From Utricularia gibba (lineage: Eukaryota > Streptophyta > Magnoliopsida > Lamiales > Lentibulariaceae): a DNA stretch of 64,000 nt. The DNA is taken from assembly GCA_002189035.1 (NCBI GenBank), contig NEEC01000008.1:3224001-3288000 (forward strand). Reading direction: 5' to 3'. Position numbers and translations under genes: made by a program. Below, in pieces: positions 46,329 through 59,740 of this stretch; position 1 is the stretch's first letter; every line of letters begins with the position of its first letter. The notes below the pieces were generated by a model. It was given only the letters and a program-made list of their open reading frames with translations, did no database searches and was not told where the DNA came from.

Positions 46329-49300
46329 CTAAGGCTCAGTTGCTCTGCTGATGATCATTGATGCATAGCTGGCGATGTTCTTCTCCGGCGAGTGTCGGAG
46401 TTGCGCTATGAGAGGGAGCGTCTCCGAGGAGCGAATGAATTGCCTGCAGACCGGATAAGCACACATCTTCACCAGTGAAAACAACACAATCTTCAGAGGT
46501 GATTCCTCCCTTTGCGGGTTCAGTGCTACTCTTGAGCAGTCAGCCACCACCTTAAGCAATGCCTGCAACCACAACAACAAAAGGGCAACAGAGTCGTTTT
46601 CAGATTCAGATGGAGAAGAAGAAGGAAACGGGAGAGGCTAGCTACCTGCATTGCTCCTTGTGAAACGATGTCTTCACAAAACCGACTGGAGTTGCGAACT
46701 AGATTGCTAAGAGCACCGGCGGCGTTTGACTTTGTCTTGTCTTCATTGTCAGCAATAAGGACATCTCGCAGCTGAGGAATAGCCCTTTTCAGCTGGTCAT
46801 ATAGGAAGTCGTTATGGAAGGCAGCATTCCCAACCTGCATAGCAAAGTTCATTAAACCTCTTGTTGCTTGTCCCTAACATAACTGCATAAAGGAAAGGGA
46901 AAAAACACTCACAGCAAAACAAGCAAATTTCTTTGTCCTTTTGTCAGGATCAGCACATCGGTCAATAAGAAGTGTGATAATGTCGTGCTTTGCCTTGGAG
47001 TATTTAATAAAACTATCAGTTAGTGGCAAGGAAATAGAACCAAAGGAATTACTGTAGCATCACTAAGCTCTGTGGTGTACCAGTGATTTGTAGAAATAGG
47101 AGCTGTGGCGGCACATGTTTCCGATCACACTACAGGTTTTGGAACGAATGTTAGGATCTTCATGTGTGAGGAAATGCTTCAGCTCTACTAACATATTTGC
47201 CGCATCAATATGTTCATAAAACAGCTGCAAATGCAAGCTTAGGTAGTGAGCATTCCGCATCAAAGCAACTATGGGAAAGAGCAGGCGTTATATTCGAAAA
47301 CTGAATACAAAAATAAGGGTAACGGAATACCTTGTCCATTCGAGCTAAATCTGAAACAATCATAAGAAAGTCTAAAGTGACTTCTGTAGGACAGGAGCTA
47401 CTAAGCATAGTTTTAACTCTGGTTGAATGAAGTAACCCTTTCTCTACGAGTTGATCTGCTAAGGGACGTTGGGAACATAATTTTGCTATAAATGCAACAG
47501 GCCTTGCCGTATCTCCTAAATGAAGATGATCAAGGCAACGGAGAACGAAAGCAGTCACTTCAATCTGTGGGCATCGCAACAGATAGAGTAAGAAATATAA
47601 CTGAAAAAAACAATTACGCATGCATCATGCATTAGAAGCTTTCCATCGTTGAGAATGGAGCTGAAATTTTCCTCTGGTAAGTGATTAGCTACAAATTTTT
47701 GGATTCTCAGGTATACATACTTTATCAGAATATGTACAATAATTTTAAAATCATCAAGTCAATATTTCCAATTGTGTAACAGACAGAGACTACACATAAT
47801 TTTTTATTCATTGCAAACCAAAAAGTTCATTTTTAACTGAGATACCCGGAACAAACCTCCAGAAGAATCTGAATATACTTCTTCATGCTGCTCTGTATAG
47901 TTTTTAGCATGTCTTTGTCTTCACTACAGACTTTTGCACCTGGAGATCCCATATTCAGGAGAAAACCACCATTTACTGAAACGTTGGTCGAAGGGAGACC
48001 AGAAGCACTTTGGATAGCCACAAATGGGAAGGCCAAGAGATCAATCACTGCATTTATTGTACCTTTCACACCATACTTTCCACCACCAGGGCCGGTCCAG
48101 GACCTCACTAGCTCAAGATGTGCATCTGATATCAAATCTGCAGCGAGTTGTATGTACTCTGTCTTTAGGATTATCTGTCGAAATGTTGATACACTGCCAG
48201 AAAGACAATGACATATGGAGGAAATGGTCCATGCTACCCCAGATGGCGACAATCCAATTTGAGAATCTGAGCTAGCTGAATGTATTGAAGAATTTGAGAT
48301 ACTGTTAGCTAATTTATCAATAAGAAGCTGTGGAGCACCGCTAGCACATAACTTCTGCACAGCAAGAGGTCCACCCCATTTCAGTCTGGACTCTAGTAAC
48401 CCGACTGAACCATCTAAAATGCCATGCCTTCCAGGGAGCATCCCCTTAGTCAGACTAGGGCTGGCATTCTTTTCCACAACTGCTGGATCTCTGATATGAT
48501 CACATAGTGTTGTTGTTCGAGGGATCAGAGGCAGAGCCATCTCAAAAATTGCATTTTCAACTACAGATTCCTTCTCAAGTGACAGAATGGATGCAAGAGC
48601 TAACATAGAAGCTGCAGAAGAAGGTTGTAATGAGGACTGCATCCTTTCGTCTGAAGAAAAATGACGTGCAAGAACAGAAAGTCGAGCCAACTGTTTTTTC
48701 GGAGAATCTGTTAAAAGCAACATTGAAGAAGTAGGTCCAGATGATTTTAGACAACGAGCAACTGTGGCAAGAACAAGGCATGAATTCATAACCATGAAGC
48801 GTGTATCTACGACTTTGAGCTTTGAATTGTCGGTTTCTGGCTCATCTTTATTTGAAGCAACACTTGACATAAGAATTGAGAATATTTCTGATACAAATGT
48901 GCCATCTCCACTACCACTCATAACAGTAGGAAGAGGTAGTTTGCTAGGCAAACCACAAAGGATAGTTGCAAGTAGATCATTATGCATGCAACATCTCAAA
49001 AGAAGCTGCAATATAGTAGACCAATGCTTAAATCTCTTTCAAATGGAAACAAAAAAAAAAAAAAAAAAAAACAAACAAACAAACAAATCAATCAGTAGAA
49101 TAAATGCATACCTGTAATGCAGCATTTCCAGCCTCATTGCGCTGCCGTAGGCAAAAGTAGAAAGAGACTTGAATTGATTTGGACTTAATAAATGCTTTTG
49201 TCAACAAACCTGCTACTTCTTCAAAAATTGTCTCAAATAATGGTTTCTCATGCTGCCCAGAATTAGATTCAGATTTAGGCACAGAAGCGCTTCTGAAGGA

Positions 49301-52300
49301 GGCAACAGGAAATAGCGAACATTTTTTATGAGAGAGAACTTCAGACACTTCTACAAGGAACCAAATGCCCCTGCAGGCTTCACAAGCAGCTCGTAGCAGG
49401 CTTGTAGATCCTGAAATTAGACTCGAGCCTGAAGATTCCAGACACAGGAAGAGGCTATCCACCACACCTGAAGACTTGGCATGATCAAGAATTTCTCGAA
49501 TTTTTGCATTTTCTGCTTTTGGAGTTGAATCTCCCATAGGACCAGAAGCAGCAGCGGACATTTTGACACAGTTTACCACTTGGTTCAACATGACAGCAAG
49601 ACATGAAATGCATTCATGAACTACTCTTCCAGAGTTTCCATCAACATAACCTACAATCTGAAATTTTTTAAAAATGAAAATTTGAAGCATACTAATGTTT
49701 CAGCAATGCAAAACGACTAAAACAGAATCAATGAACCTGTGAGAATAATCCAACAACAATAACCCAGTGCTTCCAGGCAATATCACCAGAGATGGCTCCA
49801 TAGTGTTCAAGCAACTTTTTAACAACGGAAAAACTCTGATATAGAACAAAAAATTTCTATCAGCAATCAATACGAAATAAATTGTTTCCAAACCAAAGGT
49901 TAAACAATAGACAAGGATGCAAAGTAGATGAACTATTTTGCCTGAGCTGAAACAAAAGATTTCTCTAGATCAAAGAGTAGCACTAGGCTAAAACTACAGA
50001 CTACTTTTCTGCTAAGTGAACGTCAAAGATACATAAGAACCAGTATTTAAATTTAATATAAGACAAAGCTGATAGCCATAGGATATCCTAAGAAAGTATA
50101 ATCATTGTGACATACGACAGCATCATAGATTAAATATGATGGTGAGTCTAGTGGCAAACCTTTGCTATCAGGTCATTTAAATCAGATTTTCTTGACTGAA
50201 CCGTAGAAGAAATAAAACAAAGGAGCTCATCAATTAATTCCTCTATGATTCCCCTCGAATCAACAGCTCCAGCAGCTGTTAGATTAAAAAGAATCCTGAT
50301 TGACTGGTTTAATGTGACATCGTTCTGATACCTGTATTAAAAAGGGAAAGGTGACAATGGTCTTCGTTAATCATTCTTATCACAAATAAGATATGAGTTA
50401 CAGCATGGGAACTAAAAAACTGTACATATGAAAAAACTTATTAGGTAATGAATAAAAAATAACCTGCAGGAGCTTTGTAAATCATCAGAGAACTTCTTCA
50501 GTGGTAGCAGAATAGCAGTCAATGCAGCTTTATCTTCAACTATGGCTTTTGCTCCTTTAATAGTGTGTGAATTATTTTCCAGTGAATCCAGTAACCCTGC
50601 AATAAGTTTTTTAATGGATATCACATCTGAATCCACATAACGTGACCACAACGTAAAAAGAAATGCATATCAAATTGGTTCAATCAAGAAGTAAGCAAGA
50701 GCATAAACAACAAGAGGGACAAATTAAATCAACAGTAAACCTAACCTGACAGAAGAAATATGCTATTGAAAGCCACGACAGCTACTAAGAGAGTTTACAA
50801 ACACTAATCTGATTCTGGAGTCCACCGCAACTAATAAAAGCAAGGAAGTTGCATACATGGGACAATAAACCAAACATCATGCTTAACATGAAAGATTGCC
50901 CAAAGAGCTCAAGGTCATGGAGAATGAACGTTAACGCTATGAAAAGCGTCTTTTACCTGTAAACTCATCACCACCATGATTTGGAAATCCTGGAAATTCT
51001 TTATTCGAAATGCCATGATTTTTTTCATTGTTAGCTTCAGCTTCATTGGGATGAGATTCAACTGAAACATGCAGAAAGTTCCATTATTAGAAAAACAGGA
51101 AAGGCCTGGGGCAATGCCATCACTATTAATTGATATATTATATTTCCCACATGTATTATGTAAACTTACTTTCAGATCCTGCTTGACTAAAATATCCTTG
51201 CTTTTCTGCATTTTTTTCTTGGTTTAGTTGTGCAACAATTCCTCCTTGTGATGCTGTTTTTATACTACATGATTCCTATTGCCAGAGATCAAAAAAGGTT
51301 GGATCAATAAATGATGCAAAACTTCTAGGAAAAAAAAGAAAAAAACCTAGCTACGGTATAAGATGTAACCTCTATTTCAGAATGACTTTCTTTAACAAAT
51401 GGATGTTCAAGAAGAGCAGGCCAGGTCAATCTGGAATGGGGATTCTGCACATTTGAATGCAGATAGGATTTATGAGGAAGAAAGGATACCTAAACAACTT
51501 AATGACTACCCAAAAATACTACCTTGTGCAGCAGACCCTGTAAAAAAGTTCTGAAATTGGAGCTCATGTTGTCTGGATACCGAACAGGATCCTGCAAAGA
51601 CGCAACAAAAATCACTACAAAAGCACTGTAAAAGAGCATAGCATCGAAGTAATGACGCACCTTAATGATGTGCCGTATAAGTGCATAGACTGAATTGGTG
51701 TAAAAGGGTGGCTGGCCAACAAAGAGCTCGTATCTATAAGGTTTGAGAATGATCAAATAGTTAAAAAGATAATATAGCAAATGAACTGTGCATAGAGGGT
51801 ACTCTATTGACATAAGAAATACATCTTGGTGACTCAATGAAAAATATTTACCTTATAGACATACTGACAGACTCATTTCATGGAATCTAAACCTAAACTG
51901 ATTCTTGTTTATAAAAAAAAACAGTCACTTGGTTTTTTTAAACAAAACTCATAGATATTGTTATGAAAAATAAATAGCTGAAAGGGTGTTGGAATTAGAG
52001 CGAGATCTCGGGAATCTGATACCCAAAGCATCGGTCTTTAACTATTTATATGTAGAAGTATGAACGGTTGCATGTTTAATGATATAGCATGGATACTGGC
52101 TCTTAGAGGAATAATTCTACTTACAAAATGACACCAAGGGACCACAGATCGGCAGTGTGATTGTATGGCTGCTCTCGTACTAATTCTGGGGCCATGTATA
52201 GAGGAGTACCTATAGCGTTGTAGATACATAAAAAACTAAGTGTGAAATTACAATCTATAAATTTCTAACTCTTGCAGCACTAGAAAAGAAACAAGTCCAG

Positions 52301-53385
52301 AGGGATTAAGACTGTTATTACCCTTTATCGATCTTAACACAACAGTATTTGCAGACATTGCCCGAGCAAATCCAAAATCACATAGCTATCAAAACATAAC
52401 ATTAACAGAAAATAATATTTGTCAGCTGATTTCCATGATAAAATAAGGTTTCAAGGAGAACTCTGAAATTAAAAAAAAAATAGATGCAACAGCTTTATGG
52501 AATAAAATAAAAATAAGAGATAAAAATCTCATAGCTATACAAACCTTGACGACAGATCCAGCACCAATAAGAATGTTTTGCGGTTTCATATCACGATGAA
52601 TTATGCGATTTGAATGTAGATAATTCAATGCTTTTACCTGAAGCATAATAGAATTAATGTAAACTGAGAAAATAACAATCATTTTTATCTCCAAGAAATA
52701 TTGCAGGACCAAGAAATAGCAGTATTACCAATTGTTTTGCAATCGCTTGAACTTGCTCTTCAGGAAGACATTTGTCATCTTCTAGAATTTCAAAAAGTTC
52801 GCCCTGAAAAAGTGATAATGTGACAGAATGATGATGCTTTACTTTATAAGAATCCAAATCCAAATATGATAACCAAATAATTCAGATAGAACAGCGCAAT
52901 GAATGTTTAACCTGTGCGAACTCTGTAACAACGCAAAACTCCTGCGGGCTCTCAAAGGAATCCAGCATAGCTATTATATTTTCATGCTTCAATTTTCTTA
53001 GAATCTGCAGAAAGACGCTTAGAGAAAATTACTAGTAGATGGATCAAAGGATCAAAGAATCACATACACAAAACAAGGATCTGGATGTTCATATAACCAT
53101 GGTAATATATGAGCTAATTTAGAGAAATGAGTTACCTCTATTTCCTGCCTTAAACTCAGGATATCCTTATCACTTTTCCCATGCTTGGGAATGAACTTCA
53201 TGGCCACAGTCTGAAAATTTCAATGTCCAAGCAGTCTAAGCCAACTTATGATGAAAAAAGTAATCCCAAAATCTACAAGTAAAATCAATGTGCACCTGTC
53301 CACTGAACTTGCGCCTCCCTTTATACACCTTCCCAAAAGACCCCTCACCCACAAGTTCTATAACATGATAATCTTCAACTCCCAT
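46329..53385 (-). CDS. TIO: TWO-IN-ONE (TIO), plant FUSED-type serine/threonine kinase
   Basis: 22 exons join in phase to about 1327 residues, from the start: 53296-53385, 53136-53210, 52912-53004, 52729-52803, 52545-52637, 52322-52385, 52125-52209, 51661-51733, 51523-51591, 51370-51444, 51170-51275, 50957-51061, 50464-50596, 50160-50331, 49737-49835, 49112-49657, 47857-49005, 47331-47564, 47081-47224, 46913-46993, 46646-46834, 46329-46562. The kinase domain (residues 6-256) has GEGSFGKV (13-20), VAMK Lys35, HRD Asp127 and DFG 145-147, so it looks active. The long C-terminal part is armadillo-like, as in Arabidopsis TIO (about 1320 residues). Known role: binds kinesin-12 and is needed for phragmoplast expansion and male meiotic or gametophytic cytokinesis. 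All introns I read are GT-AG. Confidence 0.95.
49049..49086 (+). repeat. A-rich microsatellite in a TIO intron
   Basis: A run of about twenty A residues followed by several CAAA units, inside the intron between the 47857-49005 and 49112-49657 exons. Likely length-variable; no functional claim. Confidence 0.75.
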
Positions 53386-54029
53386 AGTATTCTGAACCAG
53401 TTGGAATCACAAGATATTAGGAAATCAAGAACCGGCTCTGGTTCCACAGCGCTGATTACTGAAAATTTCAGGAACTCCTAGTTTCACTACAATAGTGACT
53501 ACTAGAAACAGGTGAACGAAAAACCACCAAATTATGGGATGAGAACATTACTATTTACAGAAACCCAGGCAGAGGCAAATCAGGGGATGTTGGATGAATG
53601 CTCGACACAGTCGCTCGGGTGCTCAGTTCTGCGACGAAGAGCTCTTACAATCGAGATGCAGATGGCGACGGTAAGAAGAAGAAGAAAACCAACGCAGGCG
53701 TTCTAGCGAGATCTTTCCCGCTTCTGTAACATTTTAGAATTTCGATGTTTTTTATTCCGTTAAATTGAATTCAAATTCAAATAAAAATTTACCGTTATTA
53801 AGCTAACAACGAAACCGTTAATAGCCAGATTTTTATATATATTTTTTAGATAATCTTTTGAGGGCATTTGGACTCACGGGCCCACAGTGTCCAATGTCAC
53901 ATGCCTGGGCAGGACGGCCCAGGGCTATAAATGGATGGACCCGAAGAGGCTATGTTTAGGGCTTTGGAGGCCGGCCCATGGCCACCCCATGGTTCTTTGA
54001 TAAAGAAACCCACGTACGATGGAGCCGAA
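53386..54029. promoter_or_regulatory. Divergent promoter region of TIO and the DUF1308 gene
   Basis: About 640 bp between opposite-strand start codons. It includes CTATAAAT at 53925-53932 on the plus strand, a good TATA box for the DUF1308 gene that overlaps an in-frame ATG at 53931. Confidence 0.5.
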
Positions 54030-55649
54030 ATGGATGCTGGGGAGACGATTTCGGCGGATGCAGCATCGGCCGGTACGGTGGAGACAGCCAAACGGAGGTG
54101 CGTTGCGCTACTTGAAAGCCTCCCTCTCTTGACTGAAACAAATCTATGTTCCTACTCCGGCGCGACGCTCTCTCGATTGATTCACTCCGAGCTCCGCTTC
54201 CTCAACAGCCTCTCCGCAGCGGAGATTTCATCTCGATCGACTCTCAGGTCCGTTCCGTCTTCCTGATCAATTTCTTTTTTTTTCTTGAATGATCTATAGC
54301 TGCGGTTTTTTTTTTGGCAGTTTGAATATTGGTCACCTCGAGGCTGTGGTGCATGTACTCTGGCAACCTTTTGTTACGGCGGTGTCTCGCGTTTGCCGGC
54401 CCATTCGTATTTCTGAATCCGAGAGCGTCTTTGTCGATATTGTTTGTTCGCTAGAGGGAGATCCTGTTTGGATAACTGTTTCCGATCGGAAATCTAGGTA
54501 CAATACGTGGAAAGATGACTCTTTTGAGGCAAAGCAGGGGTTGAAGGGCAGACTTTCGAAACTTGTTACGGCAGCAAATCAGTCCTCAGTCATGGTGCGG
54601 CCGTCGTGGATTTTGATGTTCTTTTCATATGGTGTTGATGTTGATGTCTATCAGAATCTTCAATCTGAGTTTGGGGCCACTGAACTGGAAATTGATCCAT
54701 TTGTATGCAAAGAGGTAGAAATGGGGGGTCATTGGACGAACCTGGTGCTTGGCAGATTCTTTCCAGATGCTCGTCTTTTCAAAATAAAAGTAGACCAAAA
54801 CAGCCGCCGGGTAAGGGAAACTCTAACCAGAACTTCTGAGAAAGATTGCACTGTTTCGTGCAGAACATGTTTTGAGCAAATGGATTCGGATCTTGGGGTC
54901 TCTTTTTGTTCTCTTGTCTCGGTGATGAAGTGCTGGTGCTGCTACAGCGGCACCTTAGAGCAGGAAGTTGATTTTTTACCTCTGGTTAATTTCGATACGA
55001 CAGCATTGGTAGCGATAGTGTCAGGAATCAGTAATGGCGGAACTGGGAAGCTCTTGAGCACTCCAGAAGCAGAACTGAGAGCCCGTTTCAAAGGAAACCT
55101 GGAGTTTGTTATTTCTCAGGTGGTGGTGTTACTGTTTTTTCCATCCATTCGTGGTGTACTGTTAGATGTTGATCTTCATCTCATGGCAGGCGAACTCTGA
55201 AACCGAGAGGCCTATCCACAGTGAACTGGTCGGTGCTGCATCAGGAAAACGAGGAATCATTTGTCATAGTGTTTTGTCTGAGTTCAAGGAACTTATCTCA
55301 ATGTGTGGTGGGCCAAATGAGAAGCAGAGAGCTGAATGCATTTTGAAGTTCGTCAAGTGAGCTTTTCTGCACTCTCTGATCAATGTTAAGGTGGGATTTG
55401 CATATGTTTGTATTTATTTTCTTGTACTGCATTGTTTTCAGGGTGGTGCCTGATTGGCCATCGACTAGAGTTATGGGCCTTCCGGAAACCCGAAAGATGG
55501 CTTTGAAAAACAAAGTGGTTTTTGGTACTGGTGATCATTGGCATGCTCCAACTTTAACAGCAAATATGGCATTTGTGAGGGCGGTTAGGCAGACAGGAGT
55601 CTCCCTCTCTGTTATAGAGCATAGACCACGGGCACTCATCGGGGAGTAA
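54030..55649 (+). CDS. DUF1308 protein (UPF0415 / C7orf25 homologue)
   Basis: Four exons: 54030-54247, 54321-55119, 55190-55356 and 55442-55649, giving 463 residues. An in-frame ATG at 53931 would add 33 residues, but the TATA box at 53925-53932 overlaps it and the homologous region begins at about AKRRCVALLESL, so the ATG at 54030 is preferred. The C-terminal DUF1308 part includes VNFDTTALVAIVSGISNGG, KVVFGTGDHWHAPTLTANM and the final VIEHRPRALIGE, all conserved in eukaryotic members. The DTTA and D-rich positions recall PIN-like nuclease folds proposed for this family, but activity is unproven. No organelle signal is evident. Molecular role unknown. Confidence 0.88.
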
Positions 55650-56233
55650 TCCATGCCTGTTGATGATCAAACTCAAATCTAATATGCTGAAATCCTCAAT
55701 TGTATACTTTGGAAATGTGGTTGAAATACAAGCTCAAGGATACCTGAAGTGCCCCTAAATTTGACGATCAGGAAGCCTGCTATCCACCACCTGCATCTGC
55801 GCCAACTACTTGCTCTTTATCAGTTTGATCATTGATGACCATCCTCAATGGATGATTGGGTAACCGTATCAGTATGCATCATTGTATCCTGAAAATGAAA
55901 CGAAGGTAGAAAAACGATCCGGCTATCCTCTCCGAGAAGAACTTCACTGGTCTCTCCCCTGCACAACATAGAAACAGAGGAGATACATGAATGCAGTTAA
56001 GATGAGGCAGATAGTTCAGTGGTAGTTGAGGTCGGATTCTATGGATCAGAGAATGTGGGATTCGGAAATCCCATTCCATGTTCTATTTGCATTGTATAGA
56101 GAAGTGAAAATGGCGCATTTTGGGATCATCTGGTAACGGCCACAAAAGAACTACAAGAACGATTTTGAATAGAGCATTGCCCTGAATATGCTGTAGTATG
56201 CCTGTGCTTTACACTCTTCACCATATCCTATTT
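55650..56233. other. Convergent 3' regions of the DUF1308 and SMP genes
   Basis: No further gene recognised. It probably holds both 3' UTRs. Confidence 0.5.
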
Positions 56234-59200
56234 TCACGTTCTCATCTTCTCTAGCACACTTCTTCCCTTCTCTTCCAAATGTCGCCGTTTCACCTCAAGC
56301 TTTTCCCCCATCTTCTTACCGAGTACACGCATTCGCTCTTTTGTGCCAATTCGCCTCTGTGCAAGGTCATCATCTGATGGACTGTCATCTAACTTGCTAT
56401 CAATATTTCTTGTGCTAGTCTCCGGTATACCATCCTTGTTTATCAAGGGAGATCTGAGATCTTGAACTGAACTGCTTTCCAACACTGATTTGTCAACTGG
56501 CTTCGATGGAAGTGTAAACTTCTCAACAGGTTTGCCGTTCGTTGTTGGGATACTCTGAGAAATTTTGGATTTTTGATTCTCGACACTATCTGTCGTCCTC
56601 GAGGAACTTGCTTGTTTGGCCTCAGCCGGGGTAGAACTATGCCAGGCTCAGCGCTAGGTGGATCCTGTTTTGGCACTTCCATGTTAGAATCTTGATTGCT
56701 TCTGTGCCATATATAAGGGGCGATTCTCCGAGGGACCCAATCATCTTTCTCTGCTAGCATCCAGGAGACGGCTAGACTCTCATAGTTGGGAAGCACCAGA
56801 GTTTCACGAATTGCAGCCTGTGAGGAAGATGATTTCATACATCCAAATATTAGGAAATGATGCATAAGGAACTCAACAGCAATGCTTCCAAGTTTTGTAT
56901 GAATCCAGGACCCCAAAATTCTATTTTCAACCGCATGTGTTCAGGATCAGGCATAATGTGAAAGTGCAAATGGCAAATGAGTGCTGACTGATGGGAACAA
57001 AGCATCTCACCTTGAATCGATTGATCATGAAATTAGAGACTCGCCCGCTTGTGATTTTGTATTCCCCAACAGAAGTCTCCACGTTGAATTCGATATCTGG
57101 CATTGAGGAGAATGCAAACCAAATTTGGTCGGACGGTGGAGGTTTCAAGGATAAGTGCAGTGTACCACGAAGAGAAGAAACCATTATCCTCATGGAAAGG
57201 GGAACCTTCATATATAGATAAAAAATCAATTATCAGGTTAAAAAGATACTTTTCCTCAACTGGTCACCAAAGTGTAACATCCTATGCCATTATCTTCTAC
57301 TATGCAGAAGAGTGTTTGGAATAAAATGACAGCACAGGAATACCACTAATAAGCGTATTGACGAACCTGTGACACTTGTTTGGCAATAGAATGCACCATT
57401 GACTTCCATCTAGATGGGGGAGCAGCATCACCAGGAACCTTCTCAGCCACCTCTGTAAAAAAATAAGATGCAGAATGCAGGGTCTTGTGAGAAGGTACGG
57501 CATTCCCCAACAACAAATGGGCAGACATTATGACACCTAATTCACATACCTGGGTGAAGATATCCTTCCTCTTTCACAGTTTCAACAATGTTCTCCGCAG
57601 GATGACTCAATTGTTCTTCAAAATGCTCAAGACCTTCCAGCAGATCAGAGGTCACCTCACGACCAGAGTTCGTGCCCAGTTGTGTATTTTCACCTTCAAG
57701 TTCTAGCTCTTGGATCCCTAGCGAAGCTTCAATCTCCAATACCACACCACCTTGATATTCAAAATTTACTTCAAGTGACCAAACCTCGTCCAGATCTGAG
57801 GGAAGCACTTTCATCGATAGGATATGAGGAGGCAAAGTTCCAGGATTTACACCAGTACATTCAACTTCACCAATATAACTCGGAATTCGCATGTTGGATA
57901 ATGTCCTCTATTGCATAACATAATTATAAATTAGTTATTGCATGAAAAAATCTAATCCAGAAACCATAAAACTCAAGAAATTATAGCATCCACACATCTT
58001 TCCTTGTGAGGATTCAACTAACTATAGCGGGAAAAACATAAGATCCTTGGTGAGATCTTACCCACTACCCACCATAAAAAATCTTTCATACAAAAGAATG
58101 AAAAGAGAAAGTAGACAACCTAGATGAGCAATGATGATTGAATCTATATAAGGGTAAAATTCAGTCTGCATCACAAACCTGAATACGACCATGTATAAAG
58201 GCCAGAATTTCCTTGTTATTTTTAACATCAAAGAACAGGCGTGAAACTAGCATATTTAAGCATAGTGCTTCCTGATTCAAACTCTTGGGGCCCAGCTCTG
58301 CAGCAGATACTACAGATGAAAGGTTTTGAGTCTCTAGATTGTTAGAATTTGATGATACCAATGGGCTTTCATCTGAGACAATGCCAAGAGCTTTTTCCTT
58401 CGTGCCTACCTTTCTTGAATCAGTGTCAAAAAGTGACTGGTGGAAAGATAAAGATTTTTCTGTGGCATTCCCCTCACCAAACCCTGGGACAAAAGCACCA
58501 CCAACTTTATAATCATTCCCAAATTTGGTAGACTTCTTTGCAATTTTCTTGAGGAACTGACGTATCTTTGATGAAGAATTATCGAACTTGACTGACTTAA
58601 TATCTTTTGATTCAAAGTTAGGATCCGCAGATGGCTTCACATATGAAGGATATCCTGAACTTAGAGAAGCCAAATAACACTGGAAGTCCCGAGTCAACTC
58701 AGAAAACCAGATGATTTTCTCATCATCATCAGAGGAAGACAGGCGAAGGGCTTTACACCAGGCCTCCTTATCCCAAGATGTCTCTAGATATATGAAAAAC
58801 ATCCTAGATCCCTTATATATAACTGAATCATTGCTCTCAACTTTGATTGGATATCTCTGGGCCCTGAAATCAGAGAATAAAAGAACTACAACGTTAAAAG
58901 TTCTCTTTTTCATCAATTCGTGAAAAGAAACCAGTTTTTCAAATTATTTTTCATTAAACCCAAGAACTATAAACTTAAAATTATCATTAAACTCTGTTCT
59001 GTGGACAGCGTAAAAACATGATGGCATTTCCCAACTTTCATGAGGAGGCATCTGCTTTAGCCAAAGACTATGAGATACTTGCAAGCCCAACACACAAAAA
59101 AAAAATCTTGAAAGGAAGACGTCAAGTGCAAGCACGCGCATGGGGATGTTTGATCATGTGCTTTTGCAGGAACATAATTCATCATCTACCTAATTGCAAA

Positions 59201-59740
59201 TGAACGCAAAATACATTCTCCTAAACTACCATTTTCGTGATGGCATGTCTGAAGCAGACACCGCAACTACTGTGCATCCAATTAGGGAAATCTTAATGCA
59301 AGAGCCATCTCGTTCATGAAGACTAAGACAACGATCCTTTAGTCTTGCATACTTCCTAACAGGTGCCACTTCAAAGATTTCCTTTTTTCTTTTCCGCTCC
59401 GATGGAGCCTTATCCAGATATACAGATGCTGCAACATCTGCTTCCAATATCCACACGAATCCCTATATGTAATGCAAAAAATCTATTACACTGAACCACA
59501 ATAGCTTCAGTAGGTTAAAATGTAGTTAAAACAATTCAATTCAAGTAAAATCACCTGCTTATCAGATAAAGAAGAACTATAATCGCGAGGCGAATCCGTC
59601 GAAGAAACACCTTTCCCCTTGAAACCCCGTCTTTCAACTTTCCGACTCAGACGACGAATTAGAATCCACAATATGAGCAACTCCAAGCCGAGAACAGTAA
59701 CCGCCCCAATCAAGAAAGCTAGAAACAGAAAAACCGCCAT
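56234..59740 (-). CDS. SMP-domain lipid-transfer protein (TEX2/NVJ2-like, DUF2404), with apparent frameshift in last exon
   Basis: Seven exons: 59555-59740, 59230-59462, 58179-58863, 57550-57907, 57367-57452, 57011-57205 and 56234-56817. An N-terminal membrane anchor (residues 1-30, FLFLAFLIGAVTVLGLELLI) is followed by a PH-like segment (KGSRMFFIYLETSWDKEAWC) and an SMP domain (LNMLVSRLFFDVKNNKEI to VSNFMINRF). Family knowledge: ER-anchored SMP proteins move lipids at membrane contact sites. The last exon length leaves two extra bases. The reading through RRIAPYIWHRSNQ and PPSAEPG would end at 56443, whereas the family-like tail (STPAEAKQASSS onward, to RMRVLGKKMGEKLEVKRRH and EKMRT) is in another frame from about 56640. 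No phase-correct intron explains this, so a one-base deletion or sequence error is likely. Confidence 0.85.

Noticed and set aside
49049-49086. Poly(A) run as a retroposon tail
   Set aside because: It lies inside a TIO intron with no target-site duplication or element body seen next to it, so it is listed as a microsatellite.
56598-56668. A tiny intron to explain the SMP-gene frame change
   Set aside because: Candidate pairs give about 40- or 70-nt introns and leave the codon phase wrong, so a frameshift is the simpler reading.
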